Below, piece by piece: positions 41,964 to 51,553 of a stretch of DNA of 60,412 bases. The notes below the pieces were generated by a model. That model worked only from the letters and a program-made list of their open reading frames with translations. It was not told the origin of the DNA and did no database searches. Where the stretch lies: the NCBI GenBank assembly GCA_023383015.1, contig JAHDXW010000025.1, positions 1 to 60,412 of the forward strand, given 5' to 3'. Made by a program: the position numbers and the translations under genes. The DNA is from Paracoccaceae bacterium (GTDB lineage Bacteria; Pseudomonadota; Alphaproteobacteria; Rhodobacterales; Rhodobacteraceae). Within the stretch, counting starts at the first letter, position 1, and each line of letters starts with the position of its first letter.

Positions 41964-43412
41964 TCAGGCAAGGTCGCCGACGACCCGGCGCAGCTCGTCC
42001 ATCGCCGTCTCGCCGGAGGCCACGCGCGCCAGCGCCGCCCGGTGCAGGCCCTGTGCCGGCGCCAGGCCTGCCTCGCGCATCCGCTGCTCGGACCAGCCGG
42101 CCTCGATCGCCTGCCGCAGCGCATCGCCGACCTCGACAATCTCGAACACCCCGATCCGCCCGGAATAGCCCGTGCCCTCGCAGTCCTGGCAGCCGCGCGC
42201 CGCCTGCAGCGCCAGGGGCAGGGGCATGCCGGCGGCGTCGAAGGCGCGGGCGTCGGCAAGGCCGGGCGGAACTGCCGCGCGACAGCCCCGGCAAAGCCGC
42301 CGCAGCAGCCGCTGGGCGATCACCCCGCGCACCGTGGCCGAGATCAGATAGCCCTCGACCCCCAGCTCGCGCAGCCGCACGATGGCCCCGAGCGCGCTGT
42401 TGGTGTGCAGCGAGGAGAACACCAGATGCCCCGTCAGTGCCGCCTCGGCGGCGACCTTGGCGGTCTCGCCGTCCCGGATCTCGCCCACCAGCAGCACGTC
42501 GGGATCCTGGCGCAGCACCGCCCTGAGCCCCTTGGCGAAGGTCATCCCGATCTCGCTGTTGATCTGCACCTGCGAGATGCCGGGCAGGTCGTATTCGATG
42601 GGATCCTCGACGGTGACGATGTTGCGCTCGGTCTTGTTGGCGAGCCGCAGGAGCGAATAGAGCGTCGTGGTCTTGCCCGAGCCGGTCGGCCCGGTGGCCA
42701 GGATGATGCCGTTCGGCTGCGCCGCCAGCCTTTCCAGCGCCGCGATCTGGCCGGGATCGAGCCCCAACCGTTCGAGCGGCACAAGCCCGCCCGAGCGGTC
42801 GAGCAGCCGCAGCACGACGCGCTCGCCGTAGTTGCCGGGCAGGGTGGACATGCGCACGTCCACCGCCTTGCCCGCCACCCGCAGCGCGATCCGCCCGTCC
42901 TGGGGCAGGCGCGTCTCGGCGATGTCGAGGCCGGCCATCACCTTCAGCCGAGACACCACCCGCCGGGCCGGCACGTCGCGGCGGTCGAAGGCGATCTGCA
43001 GGGTGCCGTCGATGCGGAAGCGGGTGCGCAGCCCGCCCTCATGCGGCTCGATGTGGATGTCGGAGGCGCCCGCCCGCACAGCCCGCCGCAGGAGCTGGTT
43101 GACGAGCTGGATCACCGGGGCATCCTCGGGTTCCTCCAGCAGGTCGCGCGCGGCCAGCTGGCGGTCGGCGGTGTCGAGCTCGAAGGCCATCGCCTCGGCC
43201 CCGCCGGCCTCGGACGGGCGGTCGTAGAGGCCGGCGAGCGCGGTCTGGAAGTCCTCCTCCGACAGCGGGGCGGGCGTCAGTGGCCGGCCGGCGAGACGGC
43301 GCGCCTCGCGCAGTCCGACGGCGGTGACGGCCGGCGACATCAGCAGCCGGTCGCCCTCGACCGCCACGCCCTGATCGCGGGCGAAGGCAAAGGACAGCCG
43401 CGCGGACTCCAC
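41964..43412 (-). CDS. gspE: Type II secretion system ATPase GspE
   Basis: This 482-residue assembly ATPase has an N2 domain with ASDIHIEPHEGGLRTRFRIDG near residues 117-137, Walker A GPTGSGKTTTLYSLL near 242, the Asp box TVEDPIEYDLPGISQVQIN, Walker B VLRQDPDVLLVGEIRD near 300 and the His box TGHLVFSSLHTN. The zinc-type four-Cys loop (CRGCRAAV ... CQDCEGTGY) near 365-405 is present. The N-terminal GspL-binding domain is short. The start is GTG at 43412, 10 bases after the gspD stop. Confidence 0.95.
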   Translation of the reverse strand: MESARLSFAFARDQGVAVEGDRLLMSPAVTAVGLREARRLAGRPLTPAPLSEEDFQTALAGLYDRPSEAGGAEAMAFELDTADRQLAARDLLEEPEDAPVIQLVNQLLRRAVRAGASDIHIEPHEGGLRTRFRIDGTLQIAFDRRDVPARRVVSRLKVMAGLDIAETRLPQDGRIALRVAGKAVDVRMSTLPGNYGERVVLRLLDRSGGLVPLERLGLDPGQIAALERLAAQPNGIILATGPTGSGKTTTLYSLLRLANKTERNIVTVEDPIEYDLPGISQVQINSEIGMTFAKGLRAVLRQDPDVLLVGEIRDGETAKVAAEAALTGHLVFSSLHTNSALGAIVRLRELGVEGYLISATVRGVIAQRLLRRLCRGCRAAVPPGLADARAFDAAGMPLPLALQAARGCQDCEGTGYSGRIGVFEIVEVGDALRQAIEAGWSEQRMREAGLAPAQGLHRAALARVASGETAMDELRRVVGDLA

Positions 43413-43422
43413 CCCGCGCCCC

Positions 43423-45366
43423 CTACTGGCCGACGTCGAGCAGCAGCCGCGGCGGCAGCCCCGGCATCATCCGCTCGCGCACCGCCTTGTCGACATAGAC
43501 CGAATCGAAGGGCTGGTTGATGTCGACCCCGTCATAGGGAAAGCCGGTGCGGCTGAGCCCCGGGACCGCGCCGTCCTCGCGCGGGCCGATGCGGCGCGCG
43601 AGCGCCTCGGTCTCGCGCGCGTGCTCGGCGGCAAGCCGGCTGGCGTCGCCGTCGGTCAGCACCACCCGCGGCCGCAGCAGCACCAGCAGCACGCGCTGGC
43701 CCTCCTGCACCGAACGGCCGCGGAAGAGGTTTCCGAGGACCGGCGTGCGCGACAGCCCGGGCACCCGGTCGCTGGCCAGTCGGCCGCTTTCCTCCATCAG
43801 CCCGCCCAGCAGGATGACGCGGCCGTTGCCGATGATGACATTGGTCACCAGCGTCCGCTTGGCGGTAATCTCGCCGCCCGCAGCGGCCACCGAGCCGGTG
43901 AGGTTCGACACCTCCTGGGTGATCGCCATCCGCACGTTGCCGTCGTCGGTGATCTGCGGCTTGACCTTCAGCGTCAGGCCGACGTCCTGCCGCTCGATGG
44001 TCTGGAACGGCCGGTCGGGCACCGCCGCGCCGTCGCCGACGGTGGCGAAGCTGCCGGTGACGAAGGGCACGTTCTGGGCGACGACGATCTGCGCCTCCTG
44101 ATTGTCGAGCGTCAGCACCGCCGGCGTCGACAGAAGCCGCGTGTTGCGCTCCCGCGCGAGCGCGGTCAGCAGCGCGCCGAACTGGCCGTCGTCGCCGACG
44201 ATTCGCCCGCCGATCGCCAGCCCGTTGCCGGGATCGACGGCGCGTCCGGCCAGGGCAGCGTTGATCAGCGTCACCAGCGAGGCCCGTCCGTCGAGCGCGA
44301 AGGACGACCCCCCGATCAGCGCGTCGCGCAGGATGCCGCCGAACTGTACCGAGAGGTCCGAGAAGCGCTCCGAGGACATCTCGAAGATCACCGCCTCGAC
44401 AAGCACCTGACGCGGCTTGACGTCGAGCGCGCGCACCGCCGCGGCGATCCCCTCGATGCGGTCGTCGGGGGCGGTGACGAGAAGCGCGTTGGAGTTGGGG
44501 TCGGCCACGACGGTGATCTCGGAGGCCGCGCCCTCCGCCCCCGGCTGCACGAAGGAGGCACGCAGCACCTCGGACAGCTGGGCGGCAGTGGCGTAGTTCA
44601 GGCGGAAGACGCGCGACACCGCCGTCCGCTGCGGGGTGTCGAGCTGGCCCACCAGCGCCCGCACGCGGGCGCGCACCTCGGGCGGGCCGGCGACGATGAT
44701 GGCATTGGTGCGCGGGTCGGCCGAGAGCGTCGCCCCCTCGGGCAGCATCTCAAGCCCCTGGATCACCGCCAGCATGTCGGCGGCGCGGCCGTTGGCCAGC
44801 CTGATCGTCTCGATCTCGGAGGTCCGCGCCCCGTCGAGCCGGGCGATCAGCGCCTCGATCCGGTCGAGGTTCTCGCGCCGGTCCGAGATCACGATCAGCC
44901 CCGCCGAGGGGATGGGCGACAGGATCACCTCGGGCGGCAGGAGCGGCTGGACGGTGTCGATCACCTCGGTCAGCGAGATGTTGCGCACCCGGATTGCGCG
45001 CGTCTCGAAGGCGCCGCTGCGCGGCGGGCGGGCGGTGCCGGGGGCAAGCTCGGGGGCGATGGCGATCGGCACGATGCGGTCGACATCGCCGCCCTCGAGG
45101 ATCGTCAGCCCGTTCAGCTCCAGCACCGCAAGGAATATCTCGTAGAGCGCGGCAGGGCCGACCGGCGTCGGGGCGATGACGGTCACCGTCCCCGACACCG
45201 ACTGGTCGAGCAGGAAGTTCCGCCCCGTCTGTTCGGCCACGATCTGCACGAAGCTGCGCAGCTCGACATCGCGCAGGTTGAGCGTGATCTGGGCGCGCGC
45301 CGGGGCGGCCGCGGCCAAGGCGAGAAGGCAGACGAGGAGGGTGGCGAGGGTACGGCGCAGGGACAT
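43423..45366 (-). CDS. gspD: Type II secretion system secretin GspD
   Basis: This 647-residue outer-membrane secretin has a signal peptide (residues 1-26, ending ARA) and an N0 domain (ITLNLRDVELRSFVQIVAEQTGRNFLLD). N1-N3 repeats follow, such as RNISLTEVIDTVQPLLPPE, SAGLIVISDRRENLDRIEALI and SNALLVTAPDDRIEGIAAAVRALD. The secretin core is near 370-590 (LLSTPAVLTLDNQEAQIVVAQNVPFV and VGLTLKVKPQITDDGNVRMAI) and ends with RVILLGGLMEESG and VPGLSRTPVLGNLFRGRS. About 50 residues follow the core and may bind a pilotin. It follows the GspC-like gene by 5 bases. Confidence 0.95.
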   Translation of the reverse strand: MSLRRTLATLLVCLLALAAAAPARAQITLNLRDVELRSFVQIVAEQTGRNFLLDQSVSGTVTVIAPTPVGPAALYEIFLAVLELNGLTILEGGDVDRIVPIAIAPELAPGTARPPRSGAFETRAIRVRNISLTEVIDTVQPLLPPEVILSPIPSAGLIVISDRRENLDRIEALIARLDGARTSEIETIRLANGRAADMLAVIQGLEMLPEGATLSADPRTNAIIVAGPPEVRARVRALVGQLDTPQRTAVSRVFRLNYATAAQLSEVLRASFVQPGAEGAASEITVVADPNSNALLVTAPDDRIEGIAAAVRALDVKPRQVLVEAVIFEMSSERFSDLSVQFGGILRDALIGGSSFALDGRASLVTLINAALAGRAVDPGNGLAIGGRIVGDDGQFGALLTALARERNTRLLSTPAVLTLDNQEAQIVVAQNVPFVTGSFATVGDGAAVPDRPFQTIERQDVGLTLKVKPQITDDGNVRMAITQEVSNLTGSVAAAGGEITAKRTLVTNVIIGNGRVILLGGLMEESGRLASDRVPGLSRTPVLGNLFRGRSVQEGQRVLLVLLRPRVVLTDGDASRLAAEHARETEALARRIGPREDGAVPGLSRTGFPYDGVDINQPFDSVYVDKAVRERMMPGLPPRLLLDVGQ

Positions 45367-45370
45367 GGGT

Positions 45371-46075
45371 TCAATCGTTCTCGCCGTCTTCGTCGTCGTA
45401 ATATTCGTCGGCAGCGTCGATGCGCGCCGCCGGCCCGTCCCGGTCGCCCGCCGCCGGCCCGTCCCGGTCGCCTGCCGCCGGCCCGTCCCGGTCGCCTGCC
45501 GCCGGCTCGTTCCAGTCGCCTGCCGCCGGCTCGGCGTCGGCGGGGGACAGAAGGACGTCGGGGCCGCCGTAGGGATCCTCGATCAGCGCCCCCTCGGGGG
45601 TCAGCGCCAGGATGAGCTCGCCGCCCGGCAACTCGTCGCCGACCCGGAAGACCAGCTCCTCGCCGTCGATCTCGACCAGGATCCAGCCGTTCTCGCCGGT
45701 CGCGATCATGCCCTTGAGGGCGTAGTCGAGCAAGGGCCCGGGGTCGTCGTCGATGTCCTCCCAGACATCCTCCTCCTCCGGCACGGTCGGCTCCTCGGGT
45801 GGCGGCTCGACCGCATCCTCGACGACCTCGGCCGGCGGCAGCGCATCGGGGCTGCCGAACATCGCCGGCCAGGGACCGCGCTCGGCCGCCGCCCCGGCCG
45901 CAGCGCCGGGCGGGACGGTGGCCACCAGCCGCGGCGGAGCATCGGCGGCCTCGGGCGAGAGCAGCCGGGAGGACAGCTCCGACAGGCCGAGCCCCAGCGC
46001 CGCCAGCGCCGTCGCCAGCGCCATGGCCTCGCCCAGCGACGGCCTGACAAATGAGTTGGGAAGGATGGCGGTCAT
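45371..46075 (-). CDS. gspC: GspC-like type II secretion protein with tandem-repeat C-terminus
   Basis: This protein of about 234 residues has one N-terminal membrane helix (EAMALATALAALGLGLSELSS) and an acidic, Pro-rich periplasmic linker (EEPTVPEEEDVWEDIDDD). A GspC HR-type domain follows: LLDYALKGMIATGENGWILVEIDGEELVFRVGDEL, then LILALTPEGALIEDP. The C-terminus has no PDZ domain. Instead it has about four copies of PAAGDRDG and an acidic end (EYYDDEDGEND). GspC normally links the secretin to the inner platform and helps select cargo. ATG 46075 is preferred; an upstream TTG at 46108 would add 11 residues. Confidence 0.75.
   Translation of the reverse strand: MTAILPNSFVRPSLGEAMALATALAALGLGLSELSSRLLSPEAADAPPRLVATVPPGAAAGAAAERGPWPAMFGSPDALPPAEVVEDAVEPPPEEPTVPEEEDVWEDIDDDPGPLLDYALKGMIATGENGWILVEIDGEELVFRVGDELPGGELILALTPEGALIEDPYGGPDVLLSPADAEPAAGDWNEPAAGDRDGPAAGDRDGPAAGDRDGPAARIDAADEYYDDEDGEND
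45426..45533. repeat. 24-base tandem repeat inside gspC-like gene
   Basis: Four consecutive 24-base units (45426-45449, 45450-45473, 45474-45497, 45498-45521) are followed by a partial fifth to about 45533. The first three are nearly identical and the fourth has three changes. Each encodes eight residues, PAAGDRDG or PAAGDWNE, on the minus strand. Because the unit is a multiple of three, copy-number change would vary the length of the GspC-like tail without a frameshift. Confidence 0.9.
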
Positions 46076-46161
46076 CGCTGCATTCCGGCCCGGGCGCTTG
46101 CTCGACAAGGTGCCGCGTCCGGGCTAGCCTTGGGCCGGCAAACCGTATGGAGGCCGCCGCG

Positions 46162-46683
46162 ATGGCGTCAAGGAGATTTTCCGCGAGCGCGCTTCTGGTC
46201 GCGGCCGCCCTGCTGGCGGGCTGCGAGGATACCGGCGGCCTGTCGTCGGGCGGTTTCCGCAACGATTACCTCGTCGCCCGCCAGGCCCTCGAGACCGGCA
46301 ACTATGCCGTGGCGATCCGCGGCTATGCCCGGTTGGTCGAGGTCGGCGGGCCGCTCGAGCCCCGCCTCAGGCTCGACTACGCCCACAGCCTGTTGCGCGG
46401 CGGACGCTTCGCGGAGGCCGAGGCCGAGGCGACCGCGCTGCTGGCCTCGGCGACCGAGGCGATCCGCGGCTCGGCGCTGGCCGTCCGCGGCACCGCCCGC
46501 CACGAGCTTGCCCGCGCCGCGCTGGAATCCGGCGCGGCGGGGCCGGAGGCCGTGACCGCGCTTTCCGGCGCGGTCGCCGACCTTGCGGCCTTCGTCCAGG
46601 GCTTCGCGAGCCTCGATGCCGCCGGCATGATGGCCGCCCGCCTTGCCATGGCGCGATCGGACCTGCAGGGGCTGGGCGGCTAG
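46162..46683 (+). CDS. Lipoprotein with TPR-like repeats
   Basis: This 173-residue protein has a lipoprotein signal (MASRRFSASALLVAAALLAGC, lipobox LLAGC). A TPR-like helical body follows: YLVARQALETGNYAVAIRGYARLVEVGG, LRLDYAHSLLRGGRFAEAEAEATALL and an Ala-rich helix end. ATG 46162 is chosen because GGAGG lies 8 bases upstream. It diverges from the gspC-like gene. A TPR lipoprotein beside a secretin gene recalls pilotin or Tad/Flp assembly lipoproteins, so it may help place the secretin, but this is inferred only from position. Confidence 0.75.
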   Translation: MASRRFSASALLVAAALLAGCEDTGGLSSGGFRNDYLVARQALETGNYAVAIRGYARLVEVGGPLEPRLRLDYAHSLLRGGRFAEAEAEATALLASATEAIRGSALAVRGTARHELARAALESGAAGPEAVTALSGAVADLAAFVQGFASLDAAGMMAARLAMARSDLQGLGG

Positions 46684-46736
46684 GGCAGGGCGCCCCCCGG
46701 CCCCCGGGAGGCGCGGCCGGCCCGGCCCGCCGGCCG

Positions 46737-47171
46737 TCAGCGGCAGACGGCGACGACCATGAAGGCGCCGTCGACGGGTACGCCCGCGTCGTCGCGGATT
46801 GCAATGTAGACGCCGTTGTTGGTGGCCACGCGGGGCTCGGTGAAGATCGTGCGCCTGTCCGCGCCTTCGGGCCCCAGCCGGCGCCTGCCGATGGTGGCCG
46901 TCCACCAGCAGCGCCGGTGGAGGTTGTTCTTGCTGAAGATCACCTCGTAGAGACCGACGGCGAGGCGCCGCGCCGAAACCGCCCCGGCCCCCGACTTCAG
47001 CGTGCCGTCGTCGGCCACCTCGGCGGCGAAGAAGCTGGACGTCGCCACCTCGTCGCCGCCGCCGCTGCCCGGCCGGCGCACAGCACCGGCGTTTCCCTGG
47101 GCGGGTGCGGGCTGGGCCGCAAGCACAGCCATGGCGACGGCGGTCGCCGCACACAGAAGTTGAACACGCAT
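46737..47171 (-). CDS. Secreted RRPGS/CWW paralogue 1 of 5, unknown function
   Basis: This 144-residue protein has a signal peptide (residues 1-25, ending PAPAQ). The mature part follows the layout shared by five tandem genes: AVRRPGSGGG, then SSFFAAEVADDGTLKSGAGAVSARRLAVGLYEVIFSKNNLHRRCWWTATIG in consecutive blocks, then ATNNGVYIAIRDDAG and the C-terminal VVAVCR. The two conserved Cys (in HRRCWW and the last VCR) could form one disulfide. I recognise no named family. It is nearest to the type II secretion genes, and the 168 bases between it and the next copy show no other gene. Confidence 0.8.
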   Translation of the reverse strand: MRVQLLCAATAVAMAVLAAQPAPAQGNAGAVRRPGSGGGDEVATSSFFAAEVADDGTLKSGAGAVSARRLAVGLYEVIFSKNNLHRRCWWTATIGRRRLGPEGADRRTIFTEPRVATNNGVYIAIRDDAGVPVDGAFMVVAVCR

Positions 47172-47339
47172 GAGTTGTGATTCTCCCCGGTTGGTCCGCT
47201 ACGCACCGAAGGTCACGGCGCGTCCGCCGGTCTCGACAAACACCCCAGCCTATCGCATCGCCGGCCGGCCGGACAGGTCGCGGGCGTGCCCTGACCGCCG
47301 GGGCCGGACGCCCCGGGGGCAGTGCAGGGGGCCCGGCCG

Positions 47340-47765
47340 TCAGCGGCAGACGGCGACCGCCATGAAGGCGTTGTCGGTGGCCACGCCGTCGGGGTTGCGG
47401 GTCACCACGAAGATGCCGTTGTTGGTGCCGGAGCGCGCCTCGGCCGATGCCGAAACGAGGCCGGCCTGGAAGGTACCGCGCCCGCCAGGGGAGACCGTCC
47501 ACCAGCAGCGGACGTGCAGGTTGTTCTTGTTGAAGATCACCTCGTAGGCCCCGGTGCTGAGCTTTGCCGACGAGATCGCCCCGGCCCCCGACACCAGGCT
47601 GCCGTCGACCGCGACCTCGGCTGCAAAGAAGCTGCGCGCCGACGCCTCGCCGCCGTCCGATCCCGGCCGTCGCAGCCGGCCGTCATTGTCGTCCGCAACT
47701 GCCGGCTGGGCAAGAAGTGCCGCCGCGGCGATCATGAGCGCTGAGGGTATTGCAGGAAATCGCAT
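47340..47765 (-). CDS. Secreted RRPGS/CWW paralogue 2 of 5, unknown function
   Basis: This 141-residue paralogue has a signal peptide ending AVA, followed by DDNDGRLRRPGSDGG. Next come SFFAAEVAVDGSLVSGAGAIS, GAYEVIFNKNNLHVRCWWTV, GTNNGIFVVTRNPDGVATD and VAVCR. The DDNDGRLRRPGS segment is identical to that of paralogue 3, pointing to recent duplication of these two. The protein is small, neutral to acidic and probably a beta-rich single domain exported to the periplasm or, by way of type II secretion, outside the cell. Confidence 0.8.
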   Translation of the reverse strand: MRFPAIPSALMIAAAALLAQPAVADDNDGRLRRPGSDGGEASARSFFAAEVAVDGSLVSGAGAISSAKLSTGAYEVIFNKNNLHVRCWWTVSPGGRGTFQAGLVSASAEARSGTNNGIFVVTRNPDGVATDNAFMAVAVCR

Positions 47766-47932
47766 CGGACCAGTTCCTGACTGCGCCGTCGCAGCCGGGG
47801 TGGTCGTCGGGGATGCGACGGACTGCGTCCGCCGGAAGTGGCGGACAGGCCCTGCCTACACCCGAACCGCGGCCATGGTAATGCGACCGACGCCCGCATG
47901 GGTGCCGGCCGCATGCAGCCTGCGCCGAGGCC

Positions 47933-48358
47933 TCAGCGGCAGACGGCGACGACGATGAACTGCGCGTCGAGCAGCGCACCGGCGGCGTCGAACACGCGCA
48001 GGAAGACGCCGTTGTTGGTGCCGGCGCGGGCGTCGATCGTGGTGAAACCGATCGGCGTGGTGCCTGCGTCGCGGTCGGCGACGTTGGCGGTGTAGTAGCA
48101 GCGCACATGCAGCTTCGGCTTGTTGAAGCGCACGTCGTAGGTCCCGACCGACAGCCGCGACGACGACACCGCGCCGGCACCGCTGACGAGGGTACCGTCG
48201 GCCCTCACCTCGGCGGCAAAGAAGCTGCGCGCCGTCGCCTCGGCGCTTTCGGAGCCCGGCCGCCGCAGCCGGCCGTCATTGTCATCGGCGATCGCCGGGA
48301 CCGCGAGAACGGCCGCAAGAACTGCCGCAACCCCTGACACACCCATCAGCTTCCGCAT
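47933..48358 (-). CDS. Secreted RRPGS/CWW paralogue 3 of 5, unknown function
   Basis: This 141-residue paralogue has a signal peptide (ends VPAIA) and the shared DDNDGRLRRPGS segment. SFFAAEVRADGTLVSGAGAVS, GTYDVRFNKPKLHVRCYYTA (Tyr-Tyr in place of Trp-Trp), GTNNGVFLRVFDAAGALLD and VVAVCR follow. The intergenic 48359-48524 upstream is comparatively A/T-rich around 48430-48470 and holds two related CGCAC(G/A)AT boxes, so this copy may have its own promoter. Confidence 0.8.
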   Translation of the reverse strand: MRKLMGVSGVAAVLAAVLAVPAIADDNDGRLRRPGSESAEATARSFFAAEVRADGTLVSGAGAVSSSRLSVGTYDVRFNKPKLHVRCYYTANVADRDAGTTPIGFTTIDARAGTNNGVFLRVFDAAGALLDAQFIVVAVCR

Positions 48359-48524
48359 GGCGCCTTCCCTCCCTCGCTGGCCGCGGCGCGGACGACCCGC
48401 CCGGCTGCGACCGGATGCGCCGGAAACATTTCCGACGGATACATGATCGCACGATTCGGCCGCACAATCGCATCCGCAGTTCGCGGTGGGCGGAGTCTTG
48501 CCGGCAGGGCGGGGGGCGCCGCCC

Positions 48525-48974
48525 TCAGCGGCAGAGGACGGTCAGGATGAAGGGACGGTCGGCGCGGGTGCCGTCGGGGGCGAAGGTCTGCACGAACAGG
48601 CCGTTGTTCGAGGTCGCGCGGGCGTCGACCCCGACCAGCCCGGATGGCACCGTCCAGGCGGTGCGGTCGGCGATGGTCGCCGTCCACCAGCAGTTGCGGT
48701 GCAGGTCGGACTTGCGGAAAAGCACCTCGTAGCAGCCCGCATCGCATTCGGCCCGGGCCGCAGACAGCGCCCCCGCCCCCGACCGCAGCACCCCGTCGCC
48801 GCGCACCGCGGCGGCGAAGAACGACCCGATCCGGGCCTCGGGTTCGGCGCTGCTGCCGGGGCGGCGCAGGTTGCCGTCGTTCACGCCCCCCGGCTCCTGG
48901 GCGACCGCGGCGGGCAGTGACAGCGACAGCGACAGGGCGGCCGCGAGGCCGGCGCGGATCAGGGTAGGGGTCAT
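48525..48974 (-). CDS. Secreted RRPGS/CWW paralogue 4 of 5, with an extra cysteine pair
   Basis: This 149-residue paralogue starts at ATG 48974, which has GGAG seven bases upstream. A signal peptide (LAAALSLSLSLPAAVAQ) is followed by DGNLRRPGSSAE, SFFAAAVRGDGVLRSGAGALS, an added AECDAGCYEVLFRKSDLHRN, then CWWTATIADR, ATSNNGLFVQTFAPDGTRADRPF and ILTVLCR. The extra pair of Cys just before YEV and the ILTVLCR ending are shared only with paralogue 5, defining a subgroup. Confidence 0.8.
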   Translation of the reverse strand: MTPTLIRAGLAAALSLSLSLPAAVAQEPGGVNDGNLRRPGSSAEPEARIGSFFAAAVRGDGVLRSGAGALSAARAECDAGCYEVLFRKSDLHRNCWWTATIADRTAWTVPSGLVGVDARATSNNGLFVQTFAPDGTRADRPFILTVLCR

Positions 48975-49024
48975 TGTGGACTCCATCGATGCGGCGGACG
49001 GCCCCGGCTGGGGCGCCGCGGGGC

Positions 49025-49468
49025 TCAGCGGCACAGGACGGTAAGGATGAAGGGCCGGTCGGCGCGGACGCCCGCGGCGTCGCGGGTGACGACGAACAGG
49101 CCGTTGTTGGTGGCGGCGCGCGCCTCGGCGAAGATGTCGCCGGCCTCCGACCCGCCCGCCGCCCGCCGCCCGATCGTCGCCGACCACCAGCAGGCGCGGT
49201 GCAGGTTGTTGCGCCGGAACAGTACCTCGTAGCAGCCGCCGTCGGCGCAGCCCTCCTCCTCGGTCACCCGGCGCGCGGCGATCGCCCCGGTGCCCGACAC
49301 GAGGGTACCGTCCGCGGCCACCTCGGCGGCGAAGAAGGGGCCCGGCTCGGCCTCGGTCCCGCCGCCGCTGCCCGGCCGGCGGAGCGTCGGGTCGCCCTGT
49401 TCGGCGGCCGCGGCGCCGGCCAGCGCCACTGCCAGCGCGGCCATGCAGGCCCGTCCCCACTGTCCCAT
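49025..49468 (-). CDS. Secreted RRPGS/CWW paralogue 5 of 5, with an extra cysteine pair
   Basis: This 147-residue paralogue starts at ATG 49468, with GAGGG eight bases upstream; longer starts give unrelated sequence. Its signal peptide (CMAALAVALAGAAAA) precedes DPTLRRPGSGGGTE, FFAAEVAADGTLVSGTGAIA, EEEGCADGGCYEVLFRRNNLHRA, CWWSATIG, ATNNGLFVVTRDAAGVRADRPF and ILTVLCR. It is the first gene of the array in the direction of transcription, so the A/T-richer region 49469-49535 may hold the main promoter. Confidence 0.8.
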   Translation of the reverse strand: MGQWGRACMAALAVALAGAAAAEQGDPTLRRPGSGGGTEAEPGPFFAAEVAADGTLVSGTGAIAARRVTEEEGCADGGCYEVLFRRNNLHRACWWSATIGRRAAGGSEAGDIFAEARAATNNGLFVVTRDAAGVRADRPFILTVLCR

Positions 49469-49535
49469 GCGCAATACCCTCACACTTGCGGTCCCGCCCA
49501 AAGCGTTAACTGCCATAAATCTTGCCCGCTGGGCG

Positions 49536-49799
49536 TCACGAAGGCGAGACCGCGTCGCCTTCATGGCAGGCCGGAGGGGCGGCGGCCGCACGCAGATGCG
49601 CCAGCACGGCCAGACGCAGCGCCGAGGCCAGGCCGACGCCGGGGGGACGGGCGGCATCGATCCCGGCGGCCAGCGCGTTCACCGCCAGCCCGCGGTCCGC
49701 GGCCATCGCCCGCAGCGCGTCCCAGAACGGATCCTCCAGCGACACCGAGGTGCGGTGGCCGGCCAGGGTCAGCGACCGCTTGCGCGGCCGCAGCGTCAT
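49536..49799 (-). CDS. Ribbon-helix-helix domain protein
   Basis: This 87-residue protein carries the RHH_4-type domain: strand RKRSLTLAGHRTSVSLEDPFWDALRAMAADRGLAVNALAAGIDAAR (in successive blocks), then ASALRLAVLAHLRA. Such proteins bind DNA as dimers through the N-terminal strand. In Rhodobacterales it is regularly found after fumC and DUF4169, as here. Its ATG overlaps the DUF4169 stop by 4 bases. The target is unknown. Confidence 0.87.
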   Translation of the reverse strand: MTLRPRKRSLTLAGHRTSVSLEDPFWDALRAMAADRGLAVNALAAGIDAARPPGVGLASALRLAVLAHLRAAAAPPACHEGDAVSPS

Positions 49800-49983
49800 T
49801 CCTTCTCGGCGAGGTCGCGCCGGTGCGCCTCGTGCAGGCTGCGCGCGCGCTCGGCCTCGGCAGCCTCGCGCACTTTCTCGGCCCGGCTGCGGCCGAAGCG
49901 GGCGGCGTTGGCCGCCGCCTCGGCCCGCGCCGCGGCCCGGGCACGGGCCTTGCGCTCGCTGCGCAGGTTGACGATCTCGGCCA

Positions 49984-49984
<1 letters not shown>
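49796..49984 (-). CDS. DUF4169 family small protein
   Basis: This 62-residue, highly charged helical protein begins MAEIVNLRSERKARARAAAR and ends SLHEAHRRDLAEKE. It matches DUF4169, a short alphaproteobacterial family of unknown role encoded between fumC and an RHH regulator. Its ATG shares one base with the fumC stop codon, and its stop overlaps the RHH start, so the three genes form one translationally coupled set. Confidence 0.85.
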
Positions 49985-51378
<1,394 letters not shown>

Positions 51379-51553
51379 GTGCGGGTCTCCACAGCATTGC
51401 CGCATGGGCGGTCAGGGATGCGCGCGCCTCTTAGGCCGGTCGTGCCGGCAGGGCAATGCGCTTGCCGGCCGGCCCGCTGCGGCAGAGCGGCGCGCGCCGG
51501 CGCCGGCCGGTGCCCGGCCCGCGCGGGTGCGGTGCGGCAGGGCAGGGGGCGCC

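Noticed and set aside
45426-45533. Possible CRISPR array (regular 24-base repeats)
   Set aside because: Units are directly adjacent with no spacers, lie inside a coding frame, and encode an eight-residue repeat.
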